A stretch of 64,000 bases of DNA from Chloroflexota bacterium (lineage in GTDB: Bacteria; Chloroflexota; Dehalococcoidia; Lucifugimonadales; UBA3495): assembly GCA_028873965.1 (NCBI GenBank), contig JAPPMU010000024.1:144933-208932 (forward strand), in the 5' to 3' direction. The stretch's first letter is position 1, and every line of letters starts with the position of its first letter. Made by a program: the position numbers and the translations under genes. The notes beneath the pieces are model-generated. The model ran no database searches, was not told the origin of the DNA, and saw only the letters and a program-made list of their open reading frames with translations. Below, in pieces: positions 16,095 through 25,800 of the stretch.

Positions 16095-18455
16095 TCACTG
16101 AGCCGCAGACAAGGTCTGCTCCGTCTCTGCGCCGGCCTTGATCCGCTCCCAGTCGTAGAGCATGGGCGCCATCCGAACCTTGCTCCACATCTCCGACTGG
16201 TCGGAGTAGTGCCGGCTGGCCGGATGTCCAGAAGCTCCCAGCGGCACCGCCCACAGCGACCGATTCCAGTCTGCCGGATCGTAGGCATACCGGAACACCG
16301 AAAGCCCGCCCACCGTGGCCAGGTCGCCCGGTGCATAGGATCCGGCCCAGGGCGTGTCGCCGTCACCGCCGGTGGGTATCTCCGGCGGATCCAGCAGGTC
16401 ACCCAACTCCGGCATCGCCATGGACAGCGGATGCTGCGGCCGCGCCCGGTGCACCCGGTCCCACCGCCAGCCGGACATGTCTGAGCCCAGCTTGGCGGAC
16501 AGCGTGCGCACCGCCTCGCCCAGCGCCGATGTCAGCGCACTGGTCCAGTCCTCGCCGGCGGGTAGCAGGTCGGCGTCGCCGGCGGCGATGGCGTCGGCCA
16601 TCAGGTTCTTGAAGCGGTTGAGGAAGACGCCGCGTCCCCGGTCGGCCGGCTGCCACCCCATGGCGGCCAGGTCTTCGCCGATGTTGTGCTTCAGCAGGCG
16701 CCACAGCAACGCATCACGCATGGCGCTGTAGATGGTCGGCTCAACCGCGCCAGGGTCGATACTGCCCGACCAATCCTGTAGCATGGCCAGCGCCCCTGCC
16801 GCCGCAGGGTCTTCCGGCATCGGCGCCGTTGCCAGCGCATCCACGTAGGTTTTCGCCGGGATCGATTCGCGCTCGGCGTGGATGCGGCCCATGTCGTTGG
16901 CAGCCGCTCCGGATATGCTCTCCACGCCGTGGGTCACCCGCGTCGCCCGATACCCGGGCGCAAAGTCCATGGATATGTAGTACGGATAATCCGCGCCCAC
17001 CGGCCGGTTGTTCGCCGTCACGATGTAGCCCTGTGACGGATTGATGTAGCGGGGCATGTCTTCAAAAGGAATGCTGCCCTGCCACTCGTGCTCCCCGTCC
17101 CAGCCCGGTACCGGCAGGGGAGCCGGAACATCGCCAGGTCGGCGGGGTATCTCTCCTCGGCACTGGTAGCCGATGTTGCCGTGGACGTCGGCCATCACGA
17201 AGTTGTTCACCGGGTCGACCCAACCCTCCATGGCATCGGCCAGTTCGTTCACGCCGGTGGCCTCCAGCATAGTGGGCAGGATGTCCGTCCACGGATCGCC
17301 GCCGTCGCCGGCGGTGTAGCGCAGGGCCAGGCCGTAGCCGGACATCGGGTCGCCGCCCACCACCGGCCCGTGATGGGTCGCCCAGGTACGCAGGTGCACG
17401 TCTTCCCCGTCCCGAACCCTGATTACCTCGTCGCGCACGTCGGCGTTGTACCAGTCCTCCTGGTGCTGGTACAGCGAGGGGTCGGCGTCGTTGAACAGCT
17501 CGATGTACAGGTCCTGGTAGTCGGCGGCGGTGTGGGTTACGCTCCAGGCCACCCACTGGTTGTGACCGAAATGCGGAAATCCCGGCACGCCGGCGAAGGA
17601 GTTGCCCACCACGTCGAAGGTGTCGCAGGCCAGATGGTTCTGGTAGTAAACGCTGGGTGTATCCAGGCCCCGGTGGCTGTCCCCGGCCAACAGTCCTCTG
17701 CCGGTGGCGGTGCGCTCCGGCCCGATGGCCCAGGAGTTGGAGCCGCTGTCCATCTCACCGATGAGGTTCAGGTTGGCGGCATGCTCCAGCAGTTGCTCCA
17801 GGCCCAGGTCCACCGAACCGTCGTAATCGGCGCCGGTTGGAATGATCACCGGCTGACCCGGCGGGTAGGACGGAAACAGCGCGGCCGCCCGTTCGGGACC
17901 CAGCGCCTTCACCAGCCTGGCCCGCCACGCCTTGGTCTCGAAGACCCCCATGAAGATGTGGCGCACCTTGAAGACCGCCAGGCTGTGCCACGGCTCCCAC
18001 GGCTCCGGCTCGATGCCGGCGATGGCATACTCCGCCGGCAGGGGCGCGTCGCTGTTGATGAAGGCGTTGACGCCGGCCGCGTAGGCTTCCAGCATGGCCT
18101 TTGCGCGAGGGCCGGCCGCCTCGCAATCGGCGCGGGCTGCATCCTCCAGCCGGTGCCGGCGCATCTGCATGTCCTGCCCTACGGCGGATTCGCCGGCAGC
18201 CTCAGCCCAGCGGCCCACGGCCCGCAGACGATCAAACTCCATGGCCCACAGCCGGTCCTGAGCGGTGACGAAGCCCTGGGCGAACCAGGCGTCGTGCTCG
18301 TTGGCCGCGCGCACGTGAGGGATGCCCCATTGATCGCGCCAGACCCGGACGTCGGCTTTCAGCCCCGGCAGGTCGAGCACGCCGTCCAGGGAAGGAATGG
18401 CGTTCTTCAGATCATCGGCGGTAACGGAAGCGGGGTTGGCGGCAGTGATCGTCAT
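16095..18455 (-). CDS. Penicillin acylase family Ntn hydrolase
   Basis: This 786-residue member of the penicillin amidase (S45) family starts at ATG 18453-18455 after TGGAG; the open frame extends 82 codons upstream through a palindromic repeat and is rejected. Residues 33-60 (ADVRVWRDQWGIPHVRA) match the alpha-chain start. The precursor cleavage site is SGSNSWAIG, so Ser239 would become the N-terminal nucleophile of the beta chain, followed by GRGLLAGDSHRG. These enzymes hydrolyse amides such as penicillin side chains or acyl-homoserine lactones. No export signal is visible, so the protein is predicted to be cytoplasmic, unlike the classical periplasmic acylases. The natural substrate is unknown. 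Confidence 0.93.
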   Translation of the reverse strand: MTITAANPASVTADDLKNAIPSLDGVLDLPGLKADVRVWRDQWGIPHVRAANEHDAWFAQGFVTAQDRLWAMEFDRLRAVGRWAEAAGESAVGQDMQMRRHRLEDAARADCEAAGPRAKAMLEAYAAGVNAFINSDAPLPAEYAIAGIEPEPWEPWHSLAVFKVRHIFMGVFETKAWRARLVKALGPERAAALFPSYPPGQPVIIPTGADYDGSVDLGLEQLLEHAANLNLIGEMDSGSNSWAIGPERTATGRGLLAGDSHRGLDTPSVYYQNHLACDTFDVVGNSFAGVPGFPHFGHNQWVAWSVTHTAADYQDLYIELFNDADPSLYQHQEDWYNADVRDEVIRVRDGEDVHLRTWATHHGPVVGGDPMSGYGLALRYTAGDGGDPWTDILPTMLEATGVNELADAMEGWVDPVNNFVMADVHGNIGYQCRGEIPRRPGDVPAPLPVPGWDGEHEWQGSIPFEDMPRYINPSQGYIVTANNRPVGADYPYYISMDFAPGYRATRVTHGVESISGAAANDMGRIHAERESIPAKTYVDALATAPMPEDPAAAGALAMLQDWSGSIDPGAVEPTIYSAMRDALLWRLLKHNIGEDLAAMGWQPADRGRGVFLNRFKNLMADAIAAGDADLLPAGEDWTSALTSALGEAVRTLSAKLGSDMSGWRWDRVHRARPQHPLSMAMPELGDLLDPPEIPTGGDGDTPWAGSYAPGDLATVGGLSVFRYAYDPADWNRSLWAVPLGASGHPASRHYSDQSEMWSKVRMAPMLYDWERIKAGAETEQTLSAAQ

Positions 18456-18536
18456 GGCGGTCAACTCCAGTATCAGATGCCGCCATCTTACCGCACGATG
18501 GCGCGACAAGCGTACCGGGCTTGCGGCTGGGAACCC

Positions 18537-18646
18537 GTCAGAATCAGCTTTCCGAGATTTGGGAATTATCAGGATTGGAACCGTTCCGTGATGGAATAAT
18601 CCAAATCCTGCCCAATCATAAAATCCCGTAAATCCTGCTTCTGATG
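18537..18646. repeat. Palindromic repeat, family A (GTCAGAATCAG ... CTTCTGATGA)
   Basis: It starts GTCAGAATCAGC and ends AAATCCTGCTTCTGATGA, with internal GGATT/AATCC blocks that also pair. It belongs to the same family as 33285-33401, 45964-46054 and 49999-50103, but is more diverged in its arms. Confidence 0.7.
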
Positions 18647-18684
18647 ATTTACGAAACCGGCTGCCCACGAGGCCACAACCCCTC

Positions 18685-18714
18685 TTGACAATGCCGAACA
18701 TAAGTTCCTATACT
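18685..18714 (+). promoter_or_regulatory. Strong promoter containing a LexA-like inverted repeat
   Basis: TTGACA (18685-18690) and TATACT (18709-18714) are spaced by 18 bp. Between them lies CGAACATAAGTTCC (18695-18708), an inverted repeat of form GAAC-N4-GTTC like the SOS box of Gram-positive bacteria. Transcription would run rightward into a region with no recognised gene. Confidence 0.55.
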
Positions 18715-19150
18715 ATATCCGTCACGTGAATAATCAGCCATCGCCAGAGGTCCAAAGGGTCGTTCGCGGCCACCCCGTCAGCATCAAAATCGCAAAACCC
18801 TGTCCCGAGCGACCATCGTCCGCCCGTTTCTCAGCGGCGTGGTCATCCCGGTGACACAGCGACAGTCCACTCGCTGCGTTCTGCACGACCCCAGCGTCGT
18901 CAACGGTTCCAGTGGGCAAAAATACCTTGCGTAACCCCGGCCGTGGGGCTGACACCGACCCTGAAATCCTCTGGCAGCGCTGTACCAACCAACAACCGTA
19001 ACGAACAGAAAGCGAGAAAGCCATCAAACTGTAAAGAACCCAACCACCATCACGCCTACCCACCTTCTGTCACACTGCCCTTGCCCTCCCAAACTGGGTA
19101 CGCATGAGGCTGCGGTCCAACTTGCACCCTGGCGCCCCGGGAACGGACGC

Positions 19151-19993
19151 CTAGCGTTGTCCCGACTCCTGCTCTGCTGGCGTCGGCTGCAACATTGCTC
19201 GCACCTCGAGCGCTGAGGGAGTTGCGGGCGCCGGTTCGGCCTCGATTCGGGCTGGCTCTGTCGCTGCGATGCGTTCGCGGGCCAGCCGGCAGTATTCATC
19301 GGACAGGTCGATGCCGACGTACTGGCGCCCTTCCGTCAGGGCGGCAATCGCCGTGGTGCCGCTGCCGATGAATGGGTCCAGCACCACCTCGGCGGTGGTC
19401 GCCGCGATGGCCCGGCGCGCCAATTCCACCGGGAAAGACGCGGGATGCGGGTTCCCCCGGTCCTGCCGGATTCGCCACACGTCCCCGATGCCGCCGGCCT
19501 TGGGCGCCAGCCGGAACTCCGGGTTGGCCACCAGGTAGATCACCTCGTAGGTGGGCAGGAAGTATCCCGGATTGTGGTTGAACCCGCCGGATCGTTGCCA
19601 GATTATGATCTGTCGGACGGGAAAACCATCCATGATGTCGGCTCGATCCTGCAGCAGTCCCCGCTGCACCCGCCACTTGTGGTTGTAGAAAATCGCCCCG
19701 TCGGGAGTGAGCACCCGCAGCATCTCCCGCAGGCACTCTCGCTGCCATTCCACGTAGTCCGCGTGAGGCATGCTGTCGCCGTGCTCGGCGTACCCTCGCT
19801 GCAGCATCAGGGTGGCGCGCGACCATTTGCCGCCGTTGCCGTTTTTCATCCCGTTGCCGCTGCTGTTGAGCAGGTTATACGGCGGCGAGGTGACGACGAG
19901 GTTCACCGACGCCGACGGCATCCGGCCCATGGCCGAAAGGCAATCGTCGCAGTGGATCTGGTTGAGCCAGGGTTCTATATTGGTGGGATTCAT
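19151..19993 (-). CDS. Site-specific DNA methyltransferase (amino-methylating, orphan)
   Basis: This is a DNA amino-methyltransferase of about 280 residues with the order motif IV then motif I: TSPPYN at about 35-40 and the SAM-binding DPFIGSGTT at about 206-214 (beta-like arrangement). The (S)PPY form of motif IV is more usual in N4-cytosine than N6-adenine enzymes, so m4C is the first guess. I start it at ATG 19991-19993; a TTG 11 codons upstream is an alternative. The C-terminal 35 residues are Pro/Ala/Glu-rich. No restriction endonuclease gene is adjacent, so it may be an orphan epigenetic or anti-restriction enzyme. Confidence 0.92.
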   Translation of the reverse strand: MNPTNIEPWLNQIHCDDCLSAMGRMPSASVNLVVTSPPYNLLNSSGNGMKNGNGGKWSRATLMLQRGYAEHGDSMPHADYVEWQRECLREMLRVLTPDGAIFYNHKWRVQRGLLQDRADIMDGFPVRQIIIWQRSGGFNHNPGYFLPTYEVIYLVANPEFRLAPKAGGIGDVWRIRQDRGNPHPASFPVELARRAIAATTAEVVLDPFIGSGTTAIAALTEGRQYVGIDLSDEYCRLARERIAATEPARIEAEPAPATPSALEVRAMLQPTPAEQESGQR

Positions 19994-20222
19994 AGTAAGC
20001 GTATGAACACGCTTATTGAACCCCAACTACGCAATTTGGCGCATAGATAGTGCCCGGCGGGTTTCGGCGTTTCTGCCCGCCGCAGTTGGCGCCGGAGACT
20101 GCTTCCGTAGTGTACGGCACGTCCTGCCCACAGGGAGGACTAACTGGCCAAACCAGCCCGCGACTTGTCGTGAACGGCTAACATGAGCCGAGCATGCTAG
20201 ACTGCGGGTAGGAGAGATTGTC

Positions 20223-20429
20223 ATGAAAAGAACGCTAAGCGCCAAATTCGAGAACGGAACCTTCAGGCCGCTGGACACCGAAACACTGCCCATACCGGAA
20301 GGCGCCGTCGTATCCATCACCGTTGTCGACGAACCCCCATGGGACGATCCCAGGTGGATGAAAAAACTCCTTGACCAAGAGGAAGCGGAACACTACCTCA
20401 ACACCGCCGACAGCGGGACCACCCCATGA
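20223..20429 (+). CDS. AF2212-like (DUF104) antitoxin
   Basis: This 68-residue protein follows GGAGAG. Its N-terminus MKRTLSAKFENGTFRPLDTE and the following LPIPEGAVVSITVVDE match the short beta-barrel DUF104/AF2212 antitoxin family. The C-terminal 30 residues are charged and probably wrap the toxin. The stop overlaps the start of the PIN-domain gene by four bases (ATGA), the usual antitoxin-first arrangement. It is predicted to neutralise the VapC toxin and probably to autoregulate the pair. Confidence 0.85.
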   Translation: MKRTLSAKFENGTFRPLDTETLPIPEGAVVSITVVDEPPWDDPRWMKKLLDQEEAEHYLNTADSGTTP

Positions 20430-20854
20430 TCGTCCCGGACCTCAACCTGCTGATCTACGCATACGACTACCGCGCACCCCAACACCCACAGGCCCGCCAA
20501 TGGTGGGCCGAACTAATGAACGGAGACGAACCGGTGGGAATCCCTTGGGTCGTCCTGACCGGGTTCATCAGACTCTCGATTAGACCGGGCACATTAGCCA
20601 TGCCTCTAACCGGCGCGGAGGCAGTTGATGAGATCCAGCAGTGGCTCGCAAGGCCCCACGTATCGGCTATCAGCCCGACAAGCAGACACCCGGAGTTGCT
20701 GGCAGGTCTCCTGCAGGCCGCAGCCTACGGACCCAACACGGTAACCGACGCCCACATCGGCGCGCTGGCCATAGAACACGACGCTGTCGTCCATAGCAAC
20801 GACCGCATCTTCACCCGGTTCCCCGGTATCCAGCTGCACAACCCCGTCACGTAG
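20426..20854 (+). CDS. vapC: VapC-type PIN-domain toxin (ribonuclease)
   Basis: This is a 142-residue PIN nuclease. The first acidic residue is in MIVPDLNLLIYAYD, the others in NTVTDAHIGALAIEHDA and HSNDRIFTRFPG; the C-terminal pattern is typical of the VapC subfamily with PWVVLTGFIRLS in the middle. In this subfamily the internal Glu of other PIN proteins is often absent, as here. Such toxins cleave tRNA or rRNA when released from the antitoxin. It is translationally coupled to the DUF104 antitoxin at 20223. Being the second gene of a compact two-gene unit supports a functional toxin-antitoxin module. Confidence 0.9.
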   Translation: MIVPDLNLLIYAYDYRAPQHPQARQWWAELMNGDEPVGIPWVVLTGFIRLSIRPGTLAMPLTGAEAVDEIQQWLARPHVSAISPTSRHPELLAGLLQAAAYGPNTVTDAHIGALAIEHDAVVHSNDRIFTRFPGIQLHNPVT

Positions 20855-20885
20855 CGTTGCTCGTTGAGCGTACTCGTCACGAGAC

Positions 20886-21590
20886 TCAGCCGGTCCGCCG
20901 CGCCACCAGCAGCCCGTCTTCCCGCGTCACCCGCATGGCGAAGGGATAGCGGTCCACCTCCAGGGCGAGGCCCACGTCCCGGGGATGGAACTGGGGCTGG
21001 GCGTCGTCGAAGAACTTCTGGGTTGCGCCGCCGGCCATGATCAGCTTGCGCAGCGCCTCCGGGTCGGGATTGCGTCCCTCCAGCCGGTTGCGTAGGTACA
21101 TGGCGCAGTGTTCGTCCTCGTCGGCCCGGTTCACCCCCTGGTCTCCCATGGCCAGAATGGTTACTAACTCGGGCTGCGGCTCCTCTGCCAGCACCGCCCG
21201 CACGGTTGCGCCGGCCACCACGAAGGAGGTTACGTAAATCGGATCGCAGCCGGCCGCTCCCGCCGCCGCCGTTCCCACCGTACCGGCGCGGGTGGATTGA
21301 ACCACGCTCTTGCCGGCAAAATCCACCGAAGACGCTTCGTAGGGCGAGTTGCCGTAGTCGAACCCCTCGGGTCGGCGGCCCTCCACCTCACCCATCAGGA
21401 TGTCGGCAATGGCGGGATTGTTTCTCCGGATCTCCAGCGCCTCCTCCACCTCGGCCACCAGGGTAATCCGTTCCGCACCCCGGTCGAACGCGATGGCCGC
21501 CGTGGTAAACGCGCGGAACACGTCGATGACCAACGCCGCGCCGGTGGCCTCGTTAGCATCCCGTGACAAACTGCCAATGCGAATTTCCAT
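20886..21590 (-). CDS. ComB-like 2-phosphosulfolactate phosphatase family protein
   Basis: This 234-residue protein matches the ComB family: VIDVFRAFTTAAIAFDRGAE, the GEVEGRRPEGFDYGNSPYE block, VVQSTRAGT and the late LAMGDQGVNRADEDEHCAMY acidic segment, which probably binds Mg2+. In methanogens and some bacteria ComB dephosphorylates 2-phosphosulfolactate in coenzyme M or sulfolactate metabolism. No other coenzyme M genes are present, so the substrate here is uncertain. It is downstream of the NHL-propeller gene on the same strand, separated by a large inverted repeat. Confidence 0.88.
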   Translation of the reverse strand: MEIRIGSLSRDANEATGAALVIDVFRAFTTAAIAFDRGAERITLVAEVEEALEIRRNNPAIADILMGEVEGRRPEGFDYGNSPYEASSVDFAGKSVVQSTRAGTVGTAAAGAAGCDPIYVTSFVVAGATVRAVLAEEPQPELVTILAMGDQGVNRADEDEHCAMYLRNRLEGRNPDPEALRKLIMAGGATQKFFDDAQPQFHPRDVGLALEVDRYPFAMRVTREDGLLVARRTG

Positions 21591-21607
21591 ATCTATATCT
21601 CTATTTG

Positions 21608-21677
21608 CATGGATCTACAGGATGAACAGGATCGGGATTAAATGATTTCATCATCCCGTTTATCCTGTTCATCCATG
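21608..21677. repeat. Inverted repeat between NHL-propeller and ComB-like genes
   Basis: GGATGAACAGGAT then CGGGAT on the left pairs with ATCCCG then ATCCTGTTCATCC on the right, bounded by CATGGAT and ATCCATG. It may act as a terminator for the gene at 21682 but lacks a U-run. The internal GGAT/ATCC blocks resemble the family A repeats. Confidence 0.65.
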
Positions 21678-21681
21678 TAAG

Positions 21682-22629
21682 TTAAACGGTTTTGACCAGC
21701 TTCTGCAACGAACGAATCTCGCGCGGCGGGTCCAGGTGCTGCCCGGTGTGGGTCCATGAGACCTCGCCCACGTAGATGTTCCCAGCGGAGTCCAGGCAGA
21801 CCCCGTGGGGCGCGATGAACTGGCCGGGCGCTTCTCCCTCGGGTCCGTCGCCCACCCGGGCCTGGCGTCGCCCCTCGGTGTCATAGACGCTGACCCGGGG
21901 ACCAAGGCCGCTGGCCTGGGAGTTGGGGCCGATGGCCGAACCCAGCTCGCCGATGTACACCAGGCCAGCCTCCTGGTCGATGTACAGGCCGCAGGGCCGG
22001 GACATGTCGTTCCACTGTCCCATGAACCTGCCGTCGGGATTGAACACCTGCACCCGGTGGTTCTCCCGGTCGGCCAGGTACACCAGGCCGTCGCGGTCGG
22101 TGCCGATGTTGTGGGCGATGTTGAACTCGCCGGGGCCGTTGCCGGATTGGCCCCACGAGAAGATCAGCCGCCCGTCCGGGCTGTACTTGTGGATGCGGGC
22201 GTTGCCGTAACCGTCCGACACGTAGAAATCACCGTTGCGCGGATCGATGGCGACGTGCGTGCAGCGGTTGAACGGGTCGCCCGACATGAACGGCGCGGGA
22301 TGGCCGCTGGTGCCTAGGGTCAACAGTATCTCGCCGTTGAGCGTGCACTTGCGCACGGTGTGATCGCCGTCGTCGGTGAGGAACATGGTCCCATCGGGAG
22401 CCATGGTGACTCCGTGGGCCCTCGGGAATACACCCTCGCCCCAGGACTCGATGAAGTTGCCGTCCTTGTCGAACACGATCACCGGGTGCTCGCCTCGATT
22501 GAAAGCGTACACGTTGTCATCCGCGTCGCAGCCCACAGCGGCCACCTCTCTGAAGGCGTAGCCGGCGGGCAGCTGACCCCAACCTTCCTGCACCTCGTAG
22601 GTGAACTGGCCCTCTCCGATAGTTACCAT
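21682..22629 (-). CDS. NHL-repeat beta-propeller protein (peptidylglycine-lyase-like)
   Basis: This is a 315-residue protein built from NHL repeats. The ATG at 22627-22629 follows CAGGAGGG at the right distance; a longer frame to 22785 is rejected. Repeats include VYAFNRGEHPVIVFDKDGNF, HGVTMAPDGTMFLTDDGDH, HVAIDPRNGDFYVSDGYGN, VYLADRENHRVQVFNPDGRF and HGVCLDSAGNIYVGEVSWT, giving about six blades. Sequences of this kind are often annotated as peptidyl-alpha-hydroxyglycine lyase-like, but no signal peptide or clear lyase active site is evident. A scaffold or sugar/lactone-binding role is equally possible. Confidence 0.88.
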   Translation of the reverse strand: MVTIGEGQFTYEVQEGWGQLPAGYAFREVAAVGCDADDNVYAFNRGEHPVIVFDKDGNFIESWGEGVFPRAHGVTMAPDGTMFLTDDGDHTVRKCTLNGEILLTLGTSGHPAPFMSGDPFNRCTHVAIDPRNGDFYVSDGYGNARIHKYSPDGRLIFSWGQSGNGPGEFNIAHNIGTDRDGLVYLADRENHRVQVFNPDGRFMGQWNDMSRPCGLYIDQEAGLVYIGELGSAIGPNSQASGLGPRVSVYDTEGRRQARVGDGPEGEAPGQFIAPHGVCLDSAGNIYVGEVSWTHTGQHLDPPREIRSLQKLVKTV

Positions 22630-22804
22630 CGGTGTCCCTCCTGTGATGGCGGCGACGCTCGCCGGCATCGCGCGCGACGGTGATTGTAACCCATTCGGTT
22701 CGCAGGCAGCCCGGCCGCACGGGGCCGGTGCTACAATCGTCGCACCATCCAGCCACCGTGCAGGTGATTGGCCGGCGATCAACAACCGTTAGGGCGGTGC
22801 CACA

Positions 22805-25800
22805 ATGACCACGACGCAATCTCGCAACAGCGAATCGAGCGCCAACTTTGCCCTCGGCGACTTGCTGAAGGGGATGCTTCGGAGCTTTGTGGTACGCGCC
22901 GAACAGACCCGGATCGTAAGCGGGCATCCAAGCCTGCGTCCCGACATCCTGATTACCGCAGCCGGCCGTTCCCCGGTGGTCGTGGAAGCAGAGCACGAAC
23001 CCGCCCACGGAGCCGAGGCGGACGCTCGGACCCGCCTCGGCTTGGAAATCACGGACGAGCCTCGCCCGATTGAGGCCGCTATCGCCCTGCGCTACCCGGA
23101 TGCGGTCGGGAACGCCTATGACCTTGAAGCGTTCCTGACCGGAGCCCGGCTGTCCTACTGCGTCGTTTATGAAAACGGCGGCCGCTTTCCCCAATCTGGA
23201 TGGCTGGAGGGCGGCGTAGCCGATTTAGCCGACCTGATTCGCCTGGTGTCCGTGCCGCAAAAAGCTGTGGCGGAAGCCGCCGACGACTTGCAACAAGGCA
23301 TTGAATCAGCGACCAACGTGCTGAACCGGACGTCGGAAACCAGGCCGGACATCAACCCGGCCATCGCCCGCCGCCTGAACCTGACCGACGTGCCGCAGAT
23401 GCGCCGCATGGCCTGCGCCATCGTAGCCAACGCCATGCTCTTTCACGAGCGGCTGGCTGGACGGCACGGCGTCAAACCGCTGCAACAAATCTGCAATCGT
23501 GACAACCCCAACCCGCAGGCGGAAATCTTGGCCGCCTGGCATGTGATATTGGACGTCAATTATCTCGACATCTTTGAGATTGCCCACGACATCGTGGCCG
23601 AACTGCCCACCCGTGCGGCGGCGCAGATTCTCAACATCATCAGCTTTCACGTGCTCAATATCGCAGCCCGGGGCGTCAACAACGACCATGACCTTACGGG
23701 CCAAGTGTTCCAGCGGCTGATTACCGACCGCAAGTATCTGGCGACTTTCTACACTTTACCCGCGTCCGCTAACCTGCTGGCCCGGCTGGCAGTGTCCAGG
23801 ATGGCCGGAGTGGACTGGAGCGACGCCGGTTCCATCGCCCAACTGCGCGTCGCCGACTTCGCCTGCGGCACCGGGGCACTGCTGTCGGCGGTGTACGAGC
23901 AAATCGCCGCCCGACACGAGCGCGCCGGCGGCAACGCCGCCGAACTGCACCCGAAGATGCTGGAAGAAGTCATTCAGGGCTGCGACGTAATGCCTTCCGC
24001 GGTGCATATCACCGGCGCCACGCTGGCCGGGCTGCAACCCAACGTAGGCTTCCGCCACTCCAACCTGCGTACTATGCCCTACGGTCGGCAAGCGGATGGG
24101 GAAGTACGCATCGGCTCCCTGGAACTGCTGCATTCCGACGGCGAGTTTACGGAACTGATGCCCGACGCTGAATTTGACCTGGTGATTATGAACCCGCCCT
24201 TTACCCGCGCCACTAATCACGAGGGAGCGCACTCCGTCGTTACCAACCCGGCGTTTGCCGCCTTTGACGCCAGCCGGGATGACCAGACGGCCATGGGCCG
24301 GCGAATTAACGCGCTGGGCAGAGCAACCTGCTATCACGGCAACGCGGGCATCGCCTCGGCCTTTGCGGCATTGGGTGACAGAAAGCTGAAGCCGGGCGGC
24401 ATACTGGCGCTAGTGCTGCCCTTGTCTGCGGCGTCAGGGCTGTCGTGGCAGGGTTTCCGGCGGATGTTGGCAGACGATTATACGGATGCAACCGTATTAA
24501 GCATCGCCGCCAACGGCCGGGAGATGTCCTTTTCGTCAGACACCGGCATGGCCGAGTGCCTGGTAGTAGCCCGCAAAAGAGACAGTGCGAATAACCAACC
24601 AGCTTCGCGAGCGCAGTTCACGTCGCTGCATTACCGACCGCACGGAGTTGCCCAATCCGCCGCCATCGCGCAGAGCATCATCAGCTCCGGCGGCGTTCGG
24701 CGCATTGAGGACGGGCCGTATGGCGGTACGCAACTGACGGTGGGAGATGACGTATCCGGCACTGTGCTGGAGGCTCCGCTGAGCGGCGACGGCGTGAATT
24801 GGGGCAGCGTGCGTATGCTGGACTATGCGCTGGCGCAAACTGCCCATGCCTTGACCCAATCGAAATTGTGGCTGCCGGCGCAACCCGACGCGCTGGACTT
24901 GCCCGTTGCGGAATTGGGAAGCATCGGCAAACTCGGCCTGGTTGACCGCGATATAACCGGCCCGCCCCCACGCGGCCCCTTCGATATTATTGATCCTAGC
25001 CCGACGGCAACTTACCCTGCTCTATGGAAGCACGAAGCCAGCAAGGAGACTCGAATAGTCTGCGAACCGGATGCACAGTTACAGGTACGACAAGACATGG
25101 AAAGCAAGGCGGCAGAAGTTTGGGCAACTGCCAGCCGCGCTCACGTTAGTCGTGATTTCCGTTTCAATTCTCAGCCATTAGCCGCTGTATTTACCGAACA
25201 GGAAACGGTCGGCGGCAGGGGTTGGCCTAACGTAATTTTCGACGACGAGCGCTACGAATACGCCTTTGCGATATGGAGCAACAGCACTTTGGGGTTGTTG
25301 TCATACTGGTGGCACTCCGGCCGCCAGCAGCCCGGGCGCGGCATAATCACCATCCGCGCCGCTGAGTCCCTCCCCGCCCTGGACCTCCGAAGCTTGACCG
25401 ACGGCCAGTTGGAGATCGCCCAAGCCATCTTTGATGAATTCCGCGATAAGGAATTGCAGCCGGCTTACCTGGCCGACGCAGATGAGAACCGTGCCTTGCT
25501 GGATCGGCGGGTGGTGTGCGACCTGCTGGGGTTTGATGACGGCATTTACCGTGCGGTGCGCTTCCTGGCAGCCAAGTGGTGCGCTGAGCCGTCGGTACAC
25601 GGTGGAAAAGGACGGTCTCGCGCAACGGCGGTTGTCATTACGAACAGCGGAGTCCCAGCCAACGTTGTTCCCCCGGAGCCAATGCCCTCTAGCCCGCGTT
25701 TGTCCTTGACTGCTGATGAGTTGGGCTGGCTGGAGGAGTACCGCCGGCAACTCAAAGAGCATTGCAGGGAACGGATCCATGACATCATCGTGTATGGCTC

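Larger units (their letters stand above)
18456..19150. other. 695-bp non-coding region with repeat, promoter and LexA-like box
   Basis: No protein gene is convincing. The region holds a 110-bp palindromic repeat (18537-18646) and a strong plus-strand promoter with an embedded inverted repeat (18685-18714). The following 430 bp contain only short open frames (a 43-codon GTG frame at 18726, then a 27-codon frame overlapping it by GTGA). A short RNA or leaderless peptide transcript is possible. Confidence 0.6.

Noticed and set aside
16095..18701. Longer form of the penicillin acylase with 82 extra N-terminal residues
   Set aside because: The extension runs through a palindromic repeat and lacks a ribosome site; ATG 18455 has TGGAG and fits the family start.
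18734..19063. 109-codon minus-strand frame in the acylase-methyltransferase gap
   Set aside because: No ribosome site, no family features and atypical composition; it lies opposite the orphan promoter's expected transcript.
20165..20203. Promoter for the DUF104-VapC pair (TTGTCG and TAGACT)
   Set aside because: The boxes are 27 bp apart, too far for a sigma-70 promoter; only an extended -10-like TGCTAGACT remains.
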